NCBI GenBank assembly: GCA_941918925.1
Contig: OW799233.1
Span: 81,471,797 to 81,535,796, forward strand
Length of the DNA stretch: 64,000 nucleotides
From: Phyto melanocephala
Taxonomy: Eukaryota > Arthropoda > Insecta > Diptera > Rhinophoridae
Reading direction: 5' to 3'
Below are positions 13,456 through 23,905 of the stretch, one piece after another (the stretch's first letter is position 1; the number at the start of each line of letters is the position of its first letter). A program made the position numbers and the translations under genes. The notes beneath the pieces were generated by a model. The model was given only the letters and a program-made list of their open reading frames with translations. It was not told the origin of the DNA and ran no database searches.

Positions 13456-14180
13456 CTAGAAAAGCCCGGCATGCGTTGATACGTCCCTTAATGAATAAAA
13501 ATGCATTCTGAATTTAAATTGAATATCAAGTGCAAAAAACTATAACTTTTTTTATGGACTTTTCTAATCACGAAACTGTATAGTCATGACAGCTATATAT
13601 GAGTGCAAAGTATTAGAAAAATCGGTGAAGTTCAAGTAGCTGAAAATCATAATTTATTTTTTATGGGCGTGGCCCTGCCCACTTTTCTAATCACGAAATT
13701 GTATAACCATGAGACTTCAATATGTATGTAAAAAATTTTAAAAAATCGGTGAAGCTTAAGTAGCTGAAAATGAGAACTTTTTTTATGGGCGTGGCCCTGC
13801 CCACTTTTCTAATCACGAAAATATATGATTATGACAGCTTAGTATGTGTGCAAAGTTTCAGAGAAATCGGTCCAGTGCAAGTACCTCAAAATTAAAACTT
13901 TTTTAGGGGCGCCCACTTTTCTTATCACGAAATTATTTAGTCATGACAGCTCGATATGTGTGCAAAGTTTCAGAAAAATCGGTCAAGTGCAAGTAGCTAA
14001 AACTGATAACTAATTTTTATGGGCGTGGCCCCGCCCACTTTTTTCCGCCCATAAACACTCCCTGGTATGTGTACAACAACTTGCCAAAGTTTGAGTCCGA
14101 TCGGTTTTACAGTTTCGGAGTCTATAGCTAACACACACACACATACAGAGTTTCACTTTTATATATATAGATAGATAGAT
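13456..14180 (-). mobile_element. Helitron, non-autonomous copy 1
   Basis: On the minus strand it begins with a TC-plus-TA-rich start (tctatatatataaaagtgaa), followed by a GT run. It ends ...gcatgccgggcttttCTAG with T following, which is the canonical Helitron 3' end. Between lie about five diverged tandem units of roughly 120-130 bp, each with gggcgtggcc...gcccacttttctaatcacg and gtgcaaagtttcagaaaaatcgg (split here). No coding sequence. Confidence 0.75.
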
Positions 14181-14771
14181 AAATAGATAAAATTCAATTA
14201 AAAAAATTCTCTCCAAAGTGCTTATCACCTTATATAATTACATCATGGTTCATTCAACCAATTTTCAAACATTATTATACATAAATATACCTGAGCCTTT
14301 TAAGTTTAAGTACGACATTAAAAACTCGTTGTATCTTTATTTTATAAAAAAAAATAATTATATCAAATAACTTCGAACAAAATTAATATTATGCAAAGCT
14401 TTATGCCCACAAAAGTCTGCGTACGATCACAATAAACGATGCGCTGGATGTTATTCAATTGCTAGTTGGCCCTTCTTTTAACTTATTAACTTCCTTTAGC
14501 CTATTACGTATTTAGTGAGAAAAATATCCGCCAACTTTTACGCCCTTTTCTAACATCATTATCGTACTCCATTTTTTTTTTTTTTTTTTTTGATTTGCGC
14601 TTTGAGCGAAATCTATTTTTAAATGGGTCTGAAGACAATAAAAGATTATGAATTACGTCTAAACTAATTGTTCGCGAAAGATGTAATCTATAGGCTAAAT
14701 AGTATTTATTCCTTACTTACTGAGCTACCTGGGACAGCATACCTTATACAAATAATCAATTAAAATGTAAA
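14181..14771. other. AT-rich DNA
   Basis: No gene is seen; there is a poly-T run at about 14572-14590. Confidence 0.4.
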
Positions 14772-14912
14772 CAAGTAGAGCACTATATTCGGCTGAGCCG
14801 AATCTTTTATACCCACCACCAAGTTTGTGTAATTTTAAAACACAATATTTATTATTTTGTTAAGCGTTATGGAAAATCTCTTTATGCTCAAATATGTTTT
14901 ACTTTCTTTGTA
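14772..14912 (-). repeat. Dispersed repeat family B, hairpin end
   Basis: It shows caagtagagcactatattcggc, the hairpin ttcggc-tga-gccgaa, then atacccaccaccaa. Its inner flank (aataataaatattgtg...aaagagatt on the minus strand) matches 48244-48346. It is cut off at 14912 by the mariner-type element that follows. Confidence 0.65.
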
Positions 14913-15462
14913 GAGGATGGTTAAATTTTAAAGGCCGATGTTGGATGTGAACCACACCTAAACGTCAAGTTTTTTCCTGCATTTCATTTGACTTTTCTTT
15001 ATTTCAGACTAACTTAATTTGAACCATGGAAAGATACACATTTGAGCAACGCGTTAAAGCTATTCAGGCTTTAACGATGATAAGTCGAGGTTGACTTCTC
15101 TTTTGCCACACTATCGCAAAAAAACAGCAATGTTTCTCATTCAACGAACTAAGATGGCATTCATAGATGTTCTCGCATTTCATACAGACCTGTTTTGCTA
15201 AAATTTAAATATTTTTCAGAATTTTTCCGATTGTGGACGAATTTGAACGATTATAATGGCCAAAATAATCACGAAGTGCACGAAATGCATTTTGATTTGA
15301 GCGCCCATTTTTATAATAAGCCTAAATTATTTTAAAGCGTTGCTAGATTGCGTATCTTTCCATGGTTCAAATTGAGTTAATCTGAAATTTTAAAGCAGAA
15401 AAAAACTTGAAGTTTAGGTGTGGTTCACATTCAACATCGGCCCTTAAAATTTAATCACCCTG
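14913..15462 (-). mobile_element. Tc1/mariner-type fold-back element with transposase N-terminus
   Basis: It is flanked by TA on both sides (14911-14912, 15463-15464). The two arms are inverted copies over roughly 150 bp, starting with gaggatggttaaattttaaa and its near reverse complement. On the minus strand from 15363 it reads MERYAI, a stop, QRFKII, a stop, then AYYKNGRSNQNAFRALRDYF. This is the N-terminal helix-turn-helix of an IS630/mariner transposase. Further along is DSVAKEKSTSTYH, the linker region. The left arm repeats the same N-terminus in the opposite direction (MERYTFEQRVKAIQ at 15026). No catalytic domain remains, so it cannot move itself. A sister copy is at 47669-48241. Confidence 0.8.
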
Positions 15463-15472
15463 TAAATAAATA

Positions 15473-16360
15473 CTATCCAAGCCCAGTGTCCGTTGCTACG
15501 CCCCTTAATGAATAAAAATGCATTCTGAAATTTAATTGAATATATTAAAAATAATATTTTATTTATTTTTATTGTAATGCAAGTGAGTATACAATATTTT
15601 TGGTTTTTCCATTTGCTGTAAAAATGAACAAATTTGTTGGTGTTCCCACTCTGGAGCATGCGACGTACAGAAGGCCATGTGAAAGGCATGCATTTTCCAA
15701 ATTCAATCCTGCAACACGCAAAGATTGTCCTTGTGCTTTGTTGATGGTAATAGCGAAGGCACTTTAAGTTGAAAGGCAAATCGGTGGAAACCATTGGAAT
15801 GTGTGGAAATAGCTAAAAATATTAACTTATTTTAAATGGGGGTGGCACTGCCCACTTTTCTAATTACGAAATTATATAGTCATGGCAGTTAAAAATGTGT
15901 GCAAAGTTTCAGAAAAATCGGTCAAGTGTAAGTAGCAGAAAATTATAAATTTTGTATGGGCGTGGCACTTCCCACTTTTCTAATCACGAAACTGTATAGT
16001 CATGACAGCTCAATATGTGTGCAAAGTTTCAGAAAAATCGGTGAAGTTCAACTAGATGAAAGCGAAAAAATTTGTTTATGAGCGTGAAACTGTCCACTTT
16101 TCTAATTACGAAATTATATAGTCATGACAGCTCAATATGTGTGCAAAGTTTCAGAAAATCGGTCAAGTGTAAGTACCTAAAAAATTAATATTTATTTTGT
16201 ATGGGCGTATTTCATTTTTATGTATATGTAGATGGGCGTATCCTCTCCCACTTTTTTGTGTACAACAACTTGCCAAAGTTTGAGTCCGATCGGCTTTACG
16301 GAATCTAAAGCTAAAACACACACACAAACAGAGTTTCACTTTTATACAAATATAAAAATT
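15473..16360 (-). mobile_element. Helitron, copy 2, with helicase relic
   Basis: It has the same ends and ~125-bp tandem units as the Helitron at 13456-14180; the 3' terminus is mutated from CTAG to ATAG. It still carries the last part of the Rep/helicase gene at 15569-15795, immediately inside the 3' end. It lies almost against the mariner-type element on its left. Confidence 0.75.
15569..15795 (-). pseudogene. Helitron Rep/helicase, C-terminal fragment
   Basis: Reading the minus strand gives DLPFNLKC, a one-base frame change, then FAITINKAQGQSLRVAGLNL, later SHGLLYVACSRVGTPTNLF, and a stop codon at 15569-15571. These are motifs V and VI of the PIF1-like superfamily-1 helicase that forms the C-terminal half of Helitron RepHel proteins. 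In an intact element the protein nicks and unwinds DNA for rolling-circle transposition. Everything N-terminal (Rep domain and helicase motifs I-IV) is missing and is replaced by the tandem units. The 116-codon open frame across the region reads the wrong frame upstream of the shift. Confidence 0.85.
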
Positions 16361-16457
16361 TGTACATATATGTATGTATTCTGTTCGTAAATAAAATACG
16401 GCCTACTAAATATTGAAAATAACATGGATCTAATAAATTTAACTGTGTGTAGATTTA

Positions 16458-17570
16458 AGCCTCAGTTAGCCGAGCGCATCCGTACTGTAATGTATCAGCT
16501 GTTCGTTTTTGGCTTATGAGAAACAATGCAAAAGCTTAGCGAAATTTAACGTACTGTAACCGGAACGTACCATTCTGTATAAAATAGAATTTCCTTACAT
16601 TCTTACGTGACATTTGTAAGCCAGTGATGGTCTGCTTGTTTGTTTTATGATTTCAGGGTATTTTGCTTTTTTAAGGGTACTTTTTTTTATATATTTTAAT
16701 ACGCAAAAGAAAAATAAAACAACTTTTAGTACTTTGCGTGTTAATTTATTTTTCTTCACGAATTTTTTAAATACAGTTTTGCGAACTATTGTGTCTATTT
16801 TAAACTTATACTATGTTTTATTCTGATTACTGTTGTTTCTTTTTTCGCTATACTTGCTAGAAACGCAATTACCACTATAATAATTATTTCCGCCTTAAAA
16901 TTGCAAAACTGGAGACTTTTAAGCGTCTCGCACATACGCTTTGTATATACATTGTGTATAATAAAAGTGAAATATGTAAAGATTAAAATTGTATTCAAAT
17001 CTATTAATTAATATTAATTGATTTGTATACATACATAAACACATATATCAAATAAACTATAATTTGTTTATTATATTTTATTTATAAATGCTAGAGAATA
17101 AATATAACATATTAATATACATAAATAAATATACAAAATATTTTCTGATATCATTAGGTACTTTTTCTTCGTAACAAAAAACCATTTGTAAAATTGTAAT
17201 ACCCATCACTGTTTTATAATCAGCTGTTTATTTTTATACCAAAATTAAAAAAAATAAACAAAATAAGTTTTTAAATTTAAGAAATTAAAGTTTCCTTGGT
17301 AATTTTTAATAAAATGGATGATGAACATCTAATTTTACTTGTTCAGGCAAAGGTTTAAATCAATAAACAATTCTTCTATATCCATTGAAAAAAGCACAGG
17401 CTTGTTTGAAAAATATTTTTTTTAATTGCTTTATTTACCTATACTAATGCTGTTTTGTTTATGAATGTCAAAAACATATGTTACGTTTTTAATGTTCTAT
17501 AACTGCACAAACGTGCTTACAGTACGTTCCATTACAGTACGGTTGCATCAGCGCTCGGCTAACGAAGGCT
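16458..17570. mobile_element. PIF/Harbinger-like non-autonomous element
   Basis: The ends agcctcagttagccgagcgc and gcgctcggctaacgaaggct are inverted repeats (a few mismatches), and similarity continues into cattacagtacgg on both sides. It is flanked by TTA at 16455-16457 and 17571-17573, the 3-bp duplication typical of PIF/Harbinger. No transposase was recognised in the 1.1 kb. Confidence 0.6.
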
Positions 17571-17573
17571 TTA

Positions 17574-17899
17574 GAGTCTCTTTAAATATGTATGTATATC
17601 TTAGTCTTATTTTGAACTTAAATAGTCACCTTCTTATACGAACCTGAAAATAAAATATTATACATATGTACTTATATTCCCTATTCACATTAAAAAAAAA
17701 TAAACAAAGTAGTCTTTTATTTAATTTAGCATATAATATCTTTAAAAGAAATAAAGAACACATAAAATATTTAACACAAAAAAATATAAAAAAAATTATA
17801 ATTGCAATTATTTTTGAAAATAAAATTTAACGTCAGTTATCATTAAAAGTGTTTTTATTACTAAAAGCTTATGTTTTTTGTTTTGCTCTATGTTTGTTT
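17574..17899. other. AT-rich DNA with LINE target site
   Basis: No gene. The last 10 bases, ATGTTTGTTT at 17890-17899, are the left copy of the target-site duplication of the LINE that follows. Confidence 0.5.
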
Positions 17900-17929
17900 A
17901 CAAAAATCTAGACATTTACAGAAACAAAC

Positions 17930-19602
17930 TTCCGCAAAATTTTAAATTATCTCGATTCGGAAAATAAAAATTATCACACCCATCAGCTTAAAAGTGCAAA
18001 AGGTTTATCAGTAGTCATAAAAGGTATTGAAAGCAACGTTCCAACAAGTGAAATAGCAAATGCAATAGAAAACAAGTAACAGTGCTATATTCGGCCGTGC
18101 CGAATCTTATATACCCTTCACAACGTGTAGTCATGCAATAACAATTGTTTGTATCACCATTCATCTCATATAAAATACGTACATATGTATGTATATACTG
18201 GTTAGACTAAATGTGGCATCGAATCCCAGCTGAGCCAAAAAAAATTTATCTTATTTTATTTAAGATATTATTTATATTTTATTTTTACATTTTTTTAAAA
18301 AAAATTTTTACAAAAATTTTTAAAAAATTTTTTAAAATTTTTTTTTTTAAAATTTTTTTTTAAATTTTTTTTTAATTTTTTTTCTTATTTTTTTTTTTAT
18401 TTTTAATATATTTTTTTTTGTAATTTTTTTTTTTGGCATGTTTTTTGCATGTATGTATATAAGTATGTTGTTGTTGTAAGTGTGTAAAAAAACGAGGTGG
18501 TCGTGGTTTTTTGCTCATATCTCAGAAAGTTATGGGGCGATTGTGCTGAATTTCAATAGCGATTCATTCCTGGATATTTCCAAGAGATTGATACCATATA
18601 CAGATCTGAGGAACATATAGTTGCTTCTAAAAGTTGATTTCAACCAACACACGGACAGACGGGCAGACGGACAGACGGTCAGGGCTTAATCGACTCCTCT
18701 ATTCATAAGCTTTCAGAAAATATATACTTTATGGGGTCAGAAATGAAAATTGTAGAAATTACAAACGGAATGACAAAGCTATATATTCCCTTGTGCACCA
18801 CAGGTGAAGGGTATAATGAAGGCTACAAGGTAAAATCAGTACACAACATATTTAATAAGGATAAAATACCCCAACCACTCTTTAAAATTGAAATAGCCTT
18901 TGAGTCTAGCAAAATAAAGGGTAACGTGCCCCACCCAATTTGTAACCTTCGCTACCTACTCCATCGAAAAATTACTGTAGAAGAACCACGCAAACGCAAA
19001 GACCCACCTCAATGTTCAAACTGTCAGGAATTCGGCCATACCAGAAGCTACTGCAAGCTTCCAGCAGTATGTGTAATTTGTGGTGATGTTCACAAAACTT
19101 CTGAATGTATGAAATCTAAAAATGATACAGGAATAAAAAAATGTAGCAACTGTGGTGGTAACCACACCGCAAATTACAGGGGATGTCCAGTCTTTATACA
19201 GATTAAGCAAAACGATCCTAATAAGCCCGCTTATCGGCGGTTTTAGCCAAATTACTTCCAATATTTATCCACCAATATTAATATCTCTACACAAAATAAG
19301 CCCTCTGATCAAAACAATAACCATTAACTAATTACCCTGTCAACCCACTCCCCACTCATACTAATAACACATCGTATGCTCAAGCTTCTCAACCATGTAG
19401 TATTCCTTTTGTACGATCGGTCGGTCAAAAAATCCCGGAATCTCAAACTCCTAAAGAATCATCAGAAAAATCGCACTTAGAAAGTTCTATAGAGCTTCTG
19501 ATACAAACTATGAACAGCTTTATATCAAACATGCAAGTCATGATGCAGGAACTGTTAAGAAATCATGGCATGCTACTTCAAGCATTCGCCTATAAACAAT
19601 GA
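17930..19602 (+). pseudogene. LINE ORF1 (gag-like, three zinc knuckles), interrupted
   Basis: The first piece, 17930-18072, reads FRKILNYLDSENKNYHTHQL and ends at AIE. The reading resumes at 18817 with EGYKVKSVHNIF and continues through LRYLLHRKI to three CCHC knuckles: CSNCQEFGHTRSYC, CVICGDVHKTSEC and CSNCGGNHTANYRGC (about 19013-19194). This is the RRM-like region plus nucleic-acid-binding knuckles of Jockey-type gag, which coats element RNA. Stop codons interrupt the reading after 19246. A final segment ending LLQAFAYKQ stops at TGA 19600-19602, overlapping the ORF2 start. The open frame from 18731 is chimeric: its first ~28 codons come from the inserted repeat. Confidence 0.88.
18073..18816 (-). 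repeat. Dispersed repeat family A, inserted in LINE gag
   Basis: It runs caagtaacagtgctatattc ... gtgaagggtataa, with hairpin, poly-A/T tracts, core and ACGGACAGACGG block. Removing it leaves the gag reading frame continuous (…AIE-N-EGY…), so both boundaries are exact. No target-site duplication is present. On the minus strand the insertion lies in a T-run after A, compatible with insertion between A and T or between T and T. Confidence 0.85.
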
Positions 19603-22225
19603 ACCAGTTAAGAATATGTTACTGGAATGCAAACGGCTTAAGCCAACACAAGTTAGAAGTAGAAAGTTTTCTAAAGTCTCAGTCTATTGACATACTGCTA
19701 GTTTCTGAAACTCACTTTACATTAAAAAACTGTTTTCGAATTCAATGTTACTCTACATACGACTTAAAACATCCAAGTGGTAAATCATGTGGTGGTGCAG
19801 CTATAATTATTAGGAATCTAATTACCCATTCCACATTGCCGGAATATAAAACAGATCACATTCAAGCCTCATCAATACGCCTTTTGGACCTAAACTTTAC
19901 TATATCTTCTGTATACTGTTCCCCGAGACATAAAATAACAGATGACCAATTCATTACCTTCTACAAAACTCTAGACAACAAATTTATAGCGGCAGGAGAT
20001 TACAACGCTAAACACACATTCTGGGGCTCGAAACTCATTACTCCGAAGGGCAGATAGCTATTAAAAGCTATCTCATCCCTCAAACTTGACGTTATATCTG
20101 GTGGACAGCCCACTTATTGGCCTACAGACCTACAAAATACTACTGATTTAATTGATTTTGCAGTCATAAAAAACATTAAACGCGATCAACTGACTGCAGT
20201 CCCTTTATTCGACCTGTCCTCTGGCCACTCTCCAACTATTATACTAATGCGCAGCTGGCAAAACATAGAAAAACCTTTTTGTTTTCCCAATAGACATACT
20301 AACTGGCTAAAATATAGAAAGTATGTAAGCTCTCACGTACCTCAAAATATTTCACTGAAATCCGAAAATGAAATACAAGATGCTATAAATGTATTCTCGG
20401 AAACGTTATTAACTGGAGCTAAAGTAGCTACACCTTTTAAATGCTATAACGGCACTAAGAATAAATTTTCAACAACCATTCAAAACCTTATAAAGGAAAA
20501 GAGAAATCTAAGAAGACAATGGCAACTACACCGCTCGCCAACCTTGAAAGTACAACTAAATCACTGTCAAAGAACCCTTCATAGTGCTCTTTTGGAGAAC
20601 AAACAATCAGCTCTAAAAGCATATTTAGAAGGTTTAGACGCAACAAAATTCACGGACTATAGTCTTTGGAAGGCCACCAAAAGACTGAAAAACCCAATTA
20701 GATGCGAATCTGCAATTCGGCTTAGCGATGGTAACTGGTCTAGGTCCCATAAAGACAAAGCTGAAGTTTTTGCTGATCATCTCGAAAAAGTATTTACGCC
20801 TAATATTTCCAGCTCATGCACAACTTTACCAGATATTAAAGTTCGTGTTGTTTCCCCAATGAAAATTCGTTTCTCGTCCCTAACTTCAGCGGTCCCCTGG
20901 CATAGACAAAATTTCAGGAAAAATGATACGTGAACTACCAACATCTGCCCTTAAGCTGATTTTATTCATATTCAATTCCATCTTAAGAACCGGTTTCTAT
21001 CCTAAATCATCGAAAATATCAGAAATTACTAAATATGATACCTAAGCCAGGTAAAGACGCTAGCCAAGTGTCATCTTATCGCCCGATAAGCTTACTCTCA
21101 ATTTTATCAAAGCTCTTTGAGAAAATATTTTTAAATGCGTTGACCCCATATATAAACGACCACCACATCATTCCCGTTCATCAATTTGGATTCCGAAGGA
21201 TCATGGCACAATAGAACAAATGCATCGCATAGTTAATCTTATCAGACAGCCTTTTGAGGACAAACACTATTGCTCATCACTCTTCATAGACATTTCTCAA
21301 GCCTTTGACAAGGTCTGGTATGATGGGCTTCTACATAAAATAGGTTTGTTACCCCAAAATACGCACAAACTACTGCGAAATTATTTATTGGATCGTTCAT
21401 TTGTAGTAAAGTATAAAGACTATATCTCAGACTCAAGAAAAATCGCAGCAGGAGTTCCCCAAGGCAGTTTACTTGGTCCTCTCATGTATATAATTTATAC
21501 ATCAGATATGCGCACTAATAACTTAATACACACGTCAACTTTTGCAGATGACACAACATTTATAAGCATAGAAAAAAATACGGTAATTGCTTCTAATTGC
21601 CTGCAGGATCATATTAAAGAACTCGCAAAATGGCTCAACCAATGGAAAATAAAAGTAAACCCAGCAAAGTGCGCACATGTCACTTTCACCTTGAGAAAGG
21701 GAAACTGTCCCAACCTGAAGATAAATGACATCGCTATCCGAGAGCAGAATCCATAAAAAATATTGGTATACACCTTGATTGACGCCTTAACTGGTCTCAA
21801 CATATCGAATCCAAATCTATGCAACTCAAACTCAAAACACTACAACTACAGTGGCTTCTTTGTTCTCATTCTGCTCTCAACCTAAACCACAAGGTTCTAC
21901 TTTACAAAGCTATCATTAAGCCAATATGGACCTATGGAATCCAACTATGGGGAACAGCTTCTGCTTCTAATATAGAGAAATTACAAAGACGGCAAAACAA
22001 AATATTGCGACTTATTACTGGAGACCCGTGGTAAATTAGTAACGCGAATATTCACAAGAACCTTAATATTCCATTTGTTCGCGATGAAATAAAAACCTTC
22101 TGCTCAAAATATGTACGAAAACTGGAAACACATCCAAATCCTCTCGCACAGAATCTGCTGTATTATAATGGACATACTCGACTCAGGAGGATCCACACAT
22201 TGGCCCTCGCGGTCTCGTTAGAATG
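19599..22225 (+). pseudogene. LINE ORF2 (AP endonuclease + reverse transcriptase), broken
   Basis: It starts at ATG 19599 (MNQLRICYWNANG). Endonuclease motifs: WNANG, VSETH, AAGDYNAKHTFWG and DLIDFAV; the last catalytic box reads DLSSGHSPT, where the usual S-D-H aspartate is glycine. A TAG at 20055 interrupts the domain. The reverse transcriptase follows: KPGKDASQVSSYRPISLLS, FIDISQAFDKVW (first catalytic Asp), GVPQGSLLGPLMY and TFADDTTFI (FADD box) at about 21538-21564. It ends with LLYKAIIKPIWTYGIQLWG and a decayed tail to about 22225. Frame changes lie near 20880, 21030 and 21750, with further stops. In intact elements this protein nicks DNA and copies the RNA at the nick. Confidence 0.92.
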
Positions 22226-22399
22226 ATGACCACTATGCAATGAAAATTGGAGTCTCTATTGCAATGGCAAAAGACCCAGAAATTAGTTAATTTAAGATTT
22301 TAATACTTATTGTCATTTTCTTAATTTAAGATCCAATAAATAAATTATGAGTTAATAAAAAAAAATGTTTGTTTTTTATATGTATGTGTATATGTATAT

Positions 22400-23182
22400 T
22401 GTTACAGATTTATTCTTAAATAGCTTAATTTACATTATAATTTTATTTTAGTTATAGTAGTTTAAGTTGCAGTAGTTTTGTTTGTATTAGTTTATGTACA
22501 TTTAACATTTCGTTTGGTTCGCTGGTTGTTCGAACATGATGTTAAGTTATATGCAGCCGATGTGAGTTATTATGTGCAGCATACTTAGGCACTTTTATTA
22601 ATCCTGCATTTAACTTAACATTAACATTACGTCTTAATTTAAATGAAATGGCTGTCGAGTAATTTACAGAATGAACTAGTGTGTACATACGAGAACTTTG
22701 TCGAATGTTACAGAACAGCACTATGTTACTATAAATAGCCGAACAACACGGCTAACATGATCAGTATTACAGTAGAGCTTGTAAAGTGCGTATCAAAGTG
22801 AGTTTGATAATAAAAGCATACATATAACCATAAGTAAAATAAGTAAAGCGACATAAAAGCAAGTGTTTAAATAAATAAAGTGCTCTTAATTTTATAACTA
22901 ATTTCAACTGTTTTTATTTGCAATACGAAAATAGTTTACGGTATATTTAAAGGAAATAAGCCAACATTTATAAAAGGTAGGTTAGGTTAGGTAGAACAGG
23001 TAGCTGTTGTGCAGCTCACTTGGGTCTATTATATTGATCCCTTTGTAATACCTGAATAGAAAAGTAATAATAGAATAGAAAGGAAGCAGACAAGTCCAGA
23101 GACTCCGGCGGGAATCGAACCCGCAACCCCCAAAATAGCAGAACAGCACACTGCTGACTAGTCCATCGGGGCACCCGTAACA
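22400..23182 (+). mobile_element. Solo LTR of Gypsy family L, copy 1
   Basis: It starts TGTTACAGATTTATTC and ends CGTAACA, with ATAT duplicated at 22396-22399 and 23183-23186. It matches the LTRs of the element at 27307-29799 (reverse orientation) along its length, including ctataaatagccgaacaaca, a likely TATA/promoter block near 22731. A SINE is inserted close to its 3' end (22979-23175). Confidence 0.82.
22979..23175 (-). mobile_element. tRNA-derived SINE, copy 2, nested in solo LTR
   Basis: The minus strand reads gggtgccccgatggactagt, an A-box-like TGGACTAGTCAG, then a perfect B box GGGTTCGATTCCC (23110-23122), a pyrimidine-rich body and a tail of ctaacctaacctacc. It is the better preserved of the two copies; the other is 9113-9298. 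The tRNA-like head indicates transcription by RNA polymerase III. A few LTR bases appear to be lost at the insertion point. Confidence 0.75.
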
Positions 23183-23186
23183 ATAT

Positions 23187-23905
23187 GTATGTGTGCACAT
23201 TCCTCCGTATCACTCTTATAATTTAGTCTTTTATTGTTCGGTAAATCATCTCAAGTAAGTATCTCTTCTTGTAATTCTAAAATTGTAATCTTTTAAGAAT
23301 ATTTGAAAACTATTCCGATATTAACCGAGAGGAATGTATTTTCAAAACTAAATACGATTTGATCATCAGCATTCTTTATCGGTATACTCATATGTAGTTT
23401 TTAAACTACTATTTATGTTACAACTTAATGAAGTTAGAATTAGAATCAGAATTTAAACTTAAGTCAGAATAAAAATGATTTAAGAATAAAAAGTTCGAAT
23501 AAGTATTAATTTATAATTATAAGAAATAAATTTTGTATAGTCATTTATTAAGTATACAGAGCGAAATTTTTACTGTATATTCGTATTTACAAATATCGGC
23601 GTCAAATATTCGCATCTGCTCATGCTTACAAATTAATATTCCTTACATCACTAATACATAGGTTTGTAGTACATAAAAAATAAAAATGATTTTTTCTAAA
23701 ATAAAATTTTTTTGACAAATAAATTTTTTTCATACGAAAATGTCTGGAACCACTGGTATCAACTAAAGAGCAGCAGCACAAGCATAATAAAAATGGCTAA
23801 CAAGCCAAGAATGATAAAAATAAGATTTCACATTTTTGTTGTAATTCTAAAAAAACTAGCTCTCTCTAATGTGTGACGTCACACCAGCAAACAAGTGATT
23901 AATAT
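23187..23905. repeat. AT-rich DNA with dispersed repeat E, copy 1
   Basis: At about 23290-23390 ttccgatattaaccgagagg...gatcatcagcattctttatc (split here) matches 34735-34810 and 56835-56905. The rest has no recognisable feature; a CAG-rich spot lies near 23768. Confidence 0.45.

Larger units (their letters stand above)
17900..22364 (+). mobile_element. Jockey-like LINE, 5'-truncated, with target-site duplication
   Basis: A non-LTR retrotransposon copy with gag (ORF1), endonuclease-reverse transcriptase (ORF2), a short 3' UTR and an A-tail at 22356-22364. A perfect 10-bp duplication, ATGTTTGTTT, lies at 17890-17899 and 22365-22374. The 5' end starts inside gag, as expected for incomplete reverse transcription. 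The gag is interrupted by a family A repeat at 18073-18816. Several stops and frame changes show it is inactive. Confidence 0.9.

Noticed and set aside
15444..15794. 116-codon minus-strand protein as a host gene
   Set aside because: Part of it is the wrong frame of a Helitron helicase end and the rest reads Helitron and mariner non-coding termini.
22978..22995. Telomeric TTAGG repeat
   Set aside because: ggttaggttaggtag is only the 3' tail of the SINE; flies lack TTAGG telomeres.
23095..23175. A functional tRNA gene
   Set aside because: A and B boxes are present, but the acceptor stem does not pair, the sequence continues into a SINE body, and a second copy has the same body.
22982..23213. 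Two overlapping minus-strand open frames
   Set aside because: Both read through the SINE nested in the solo LTR.
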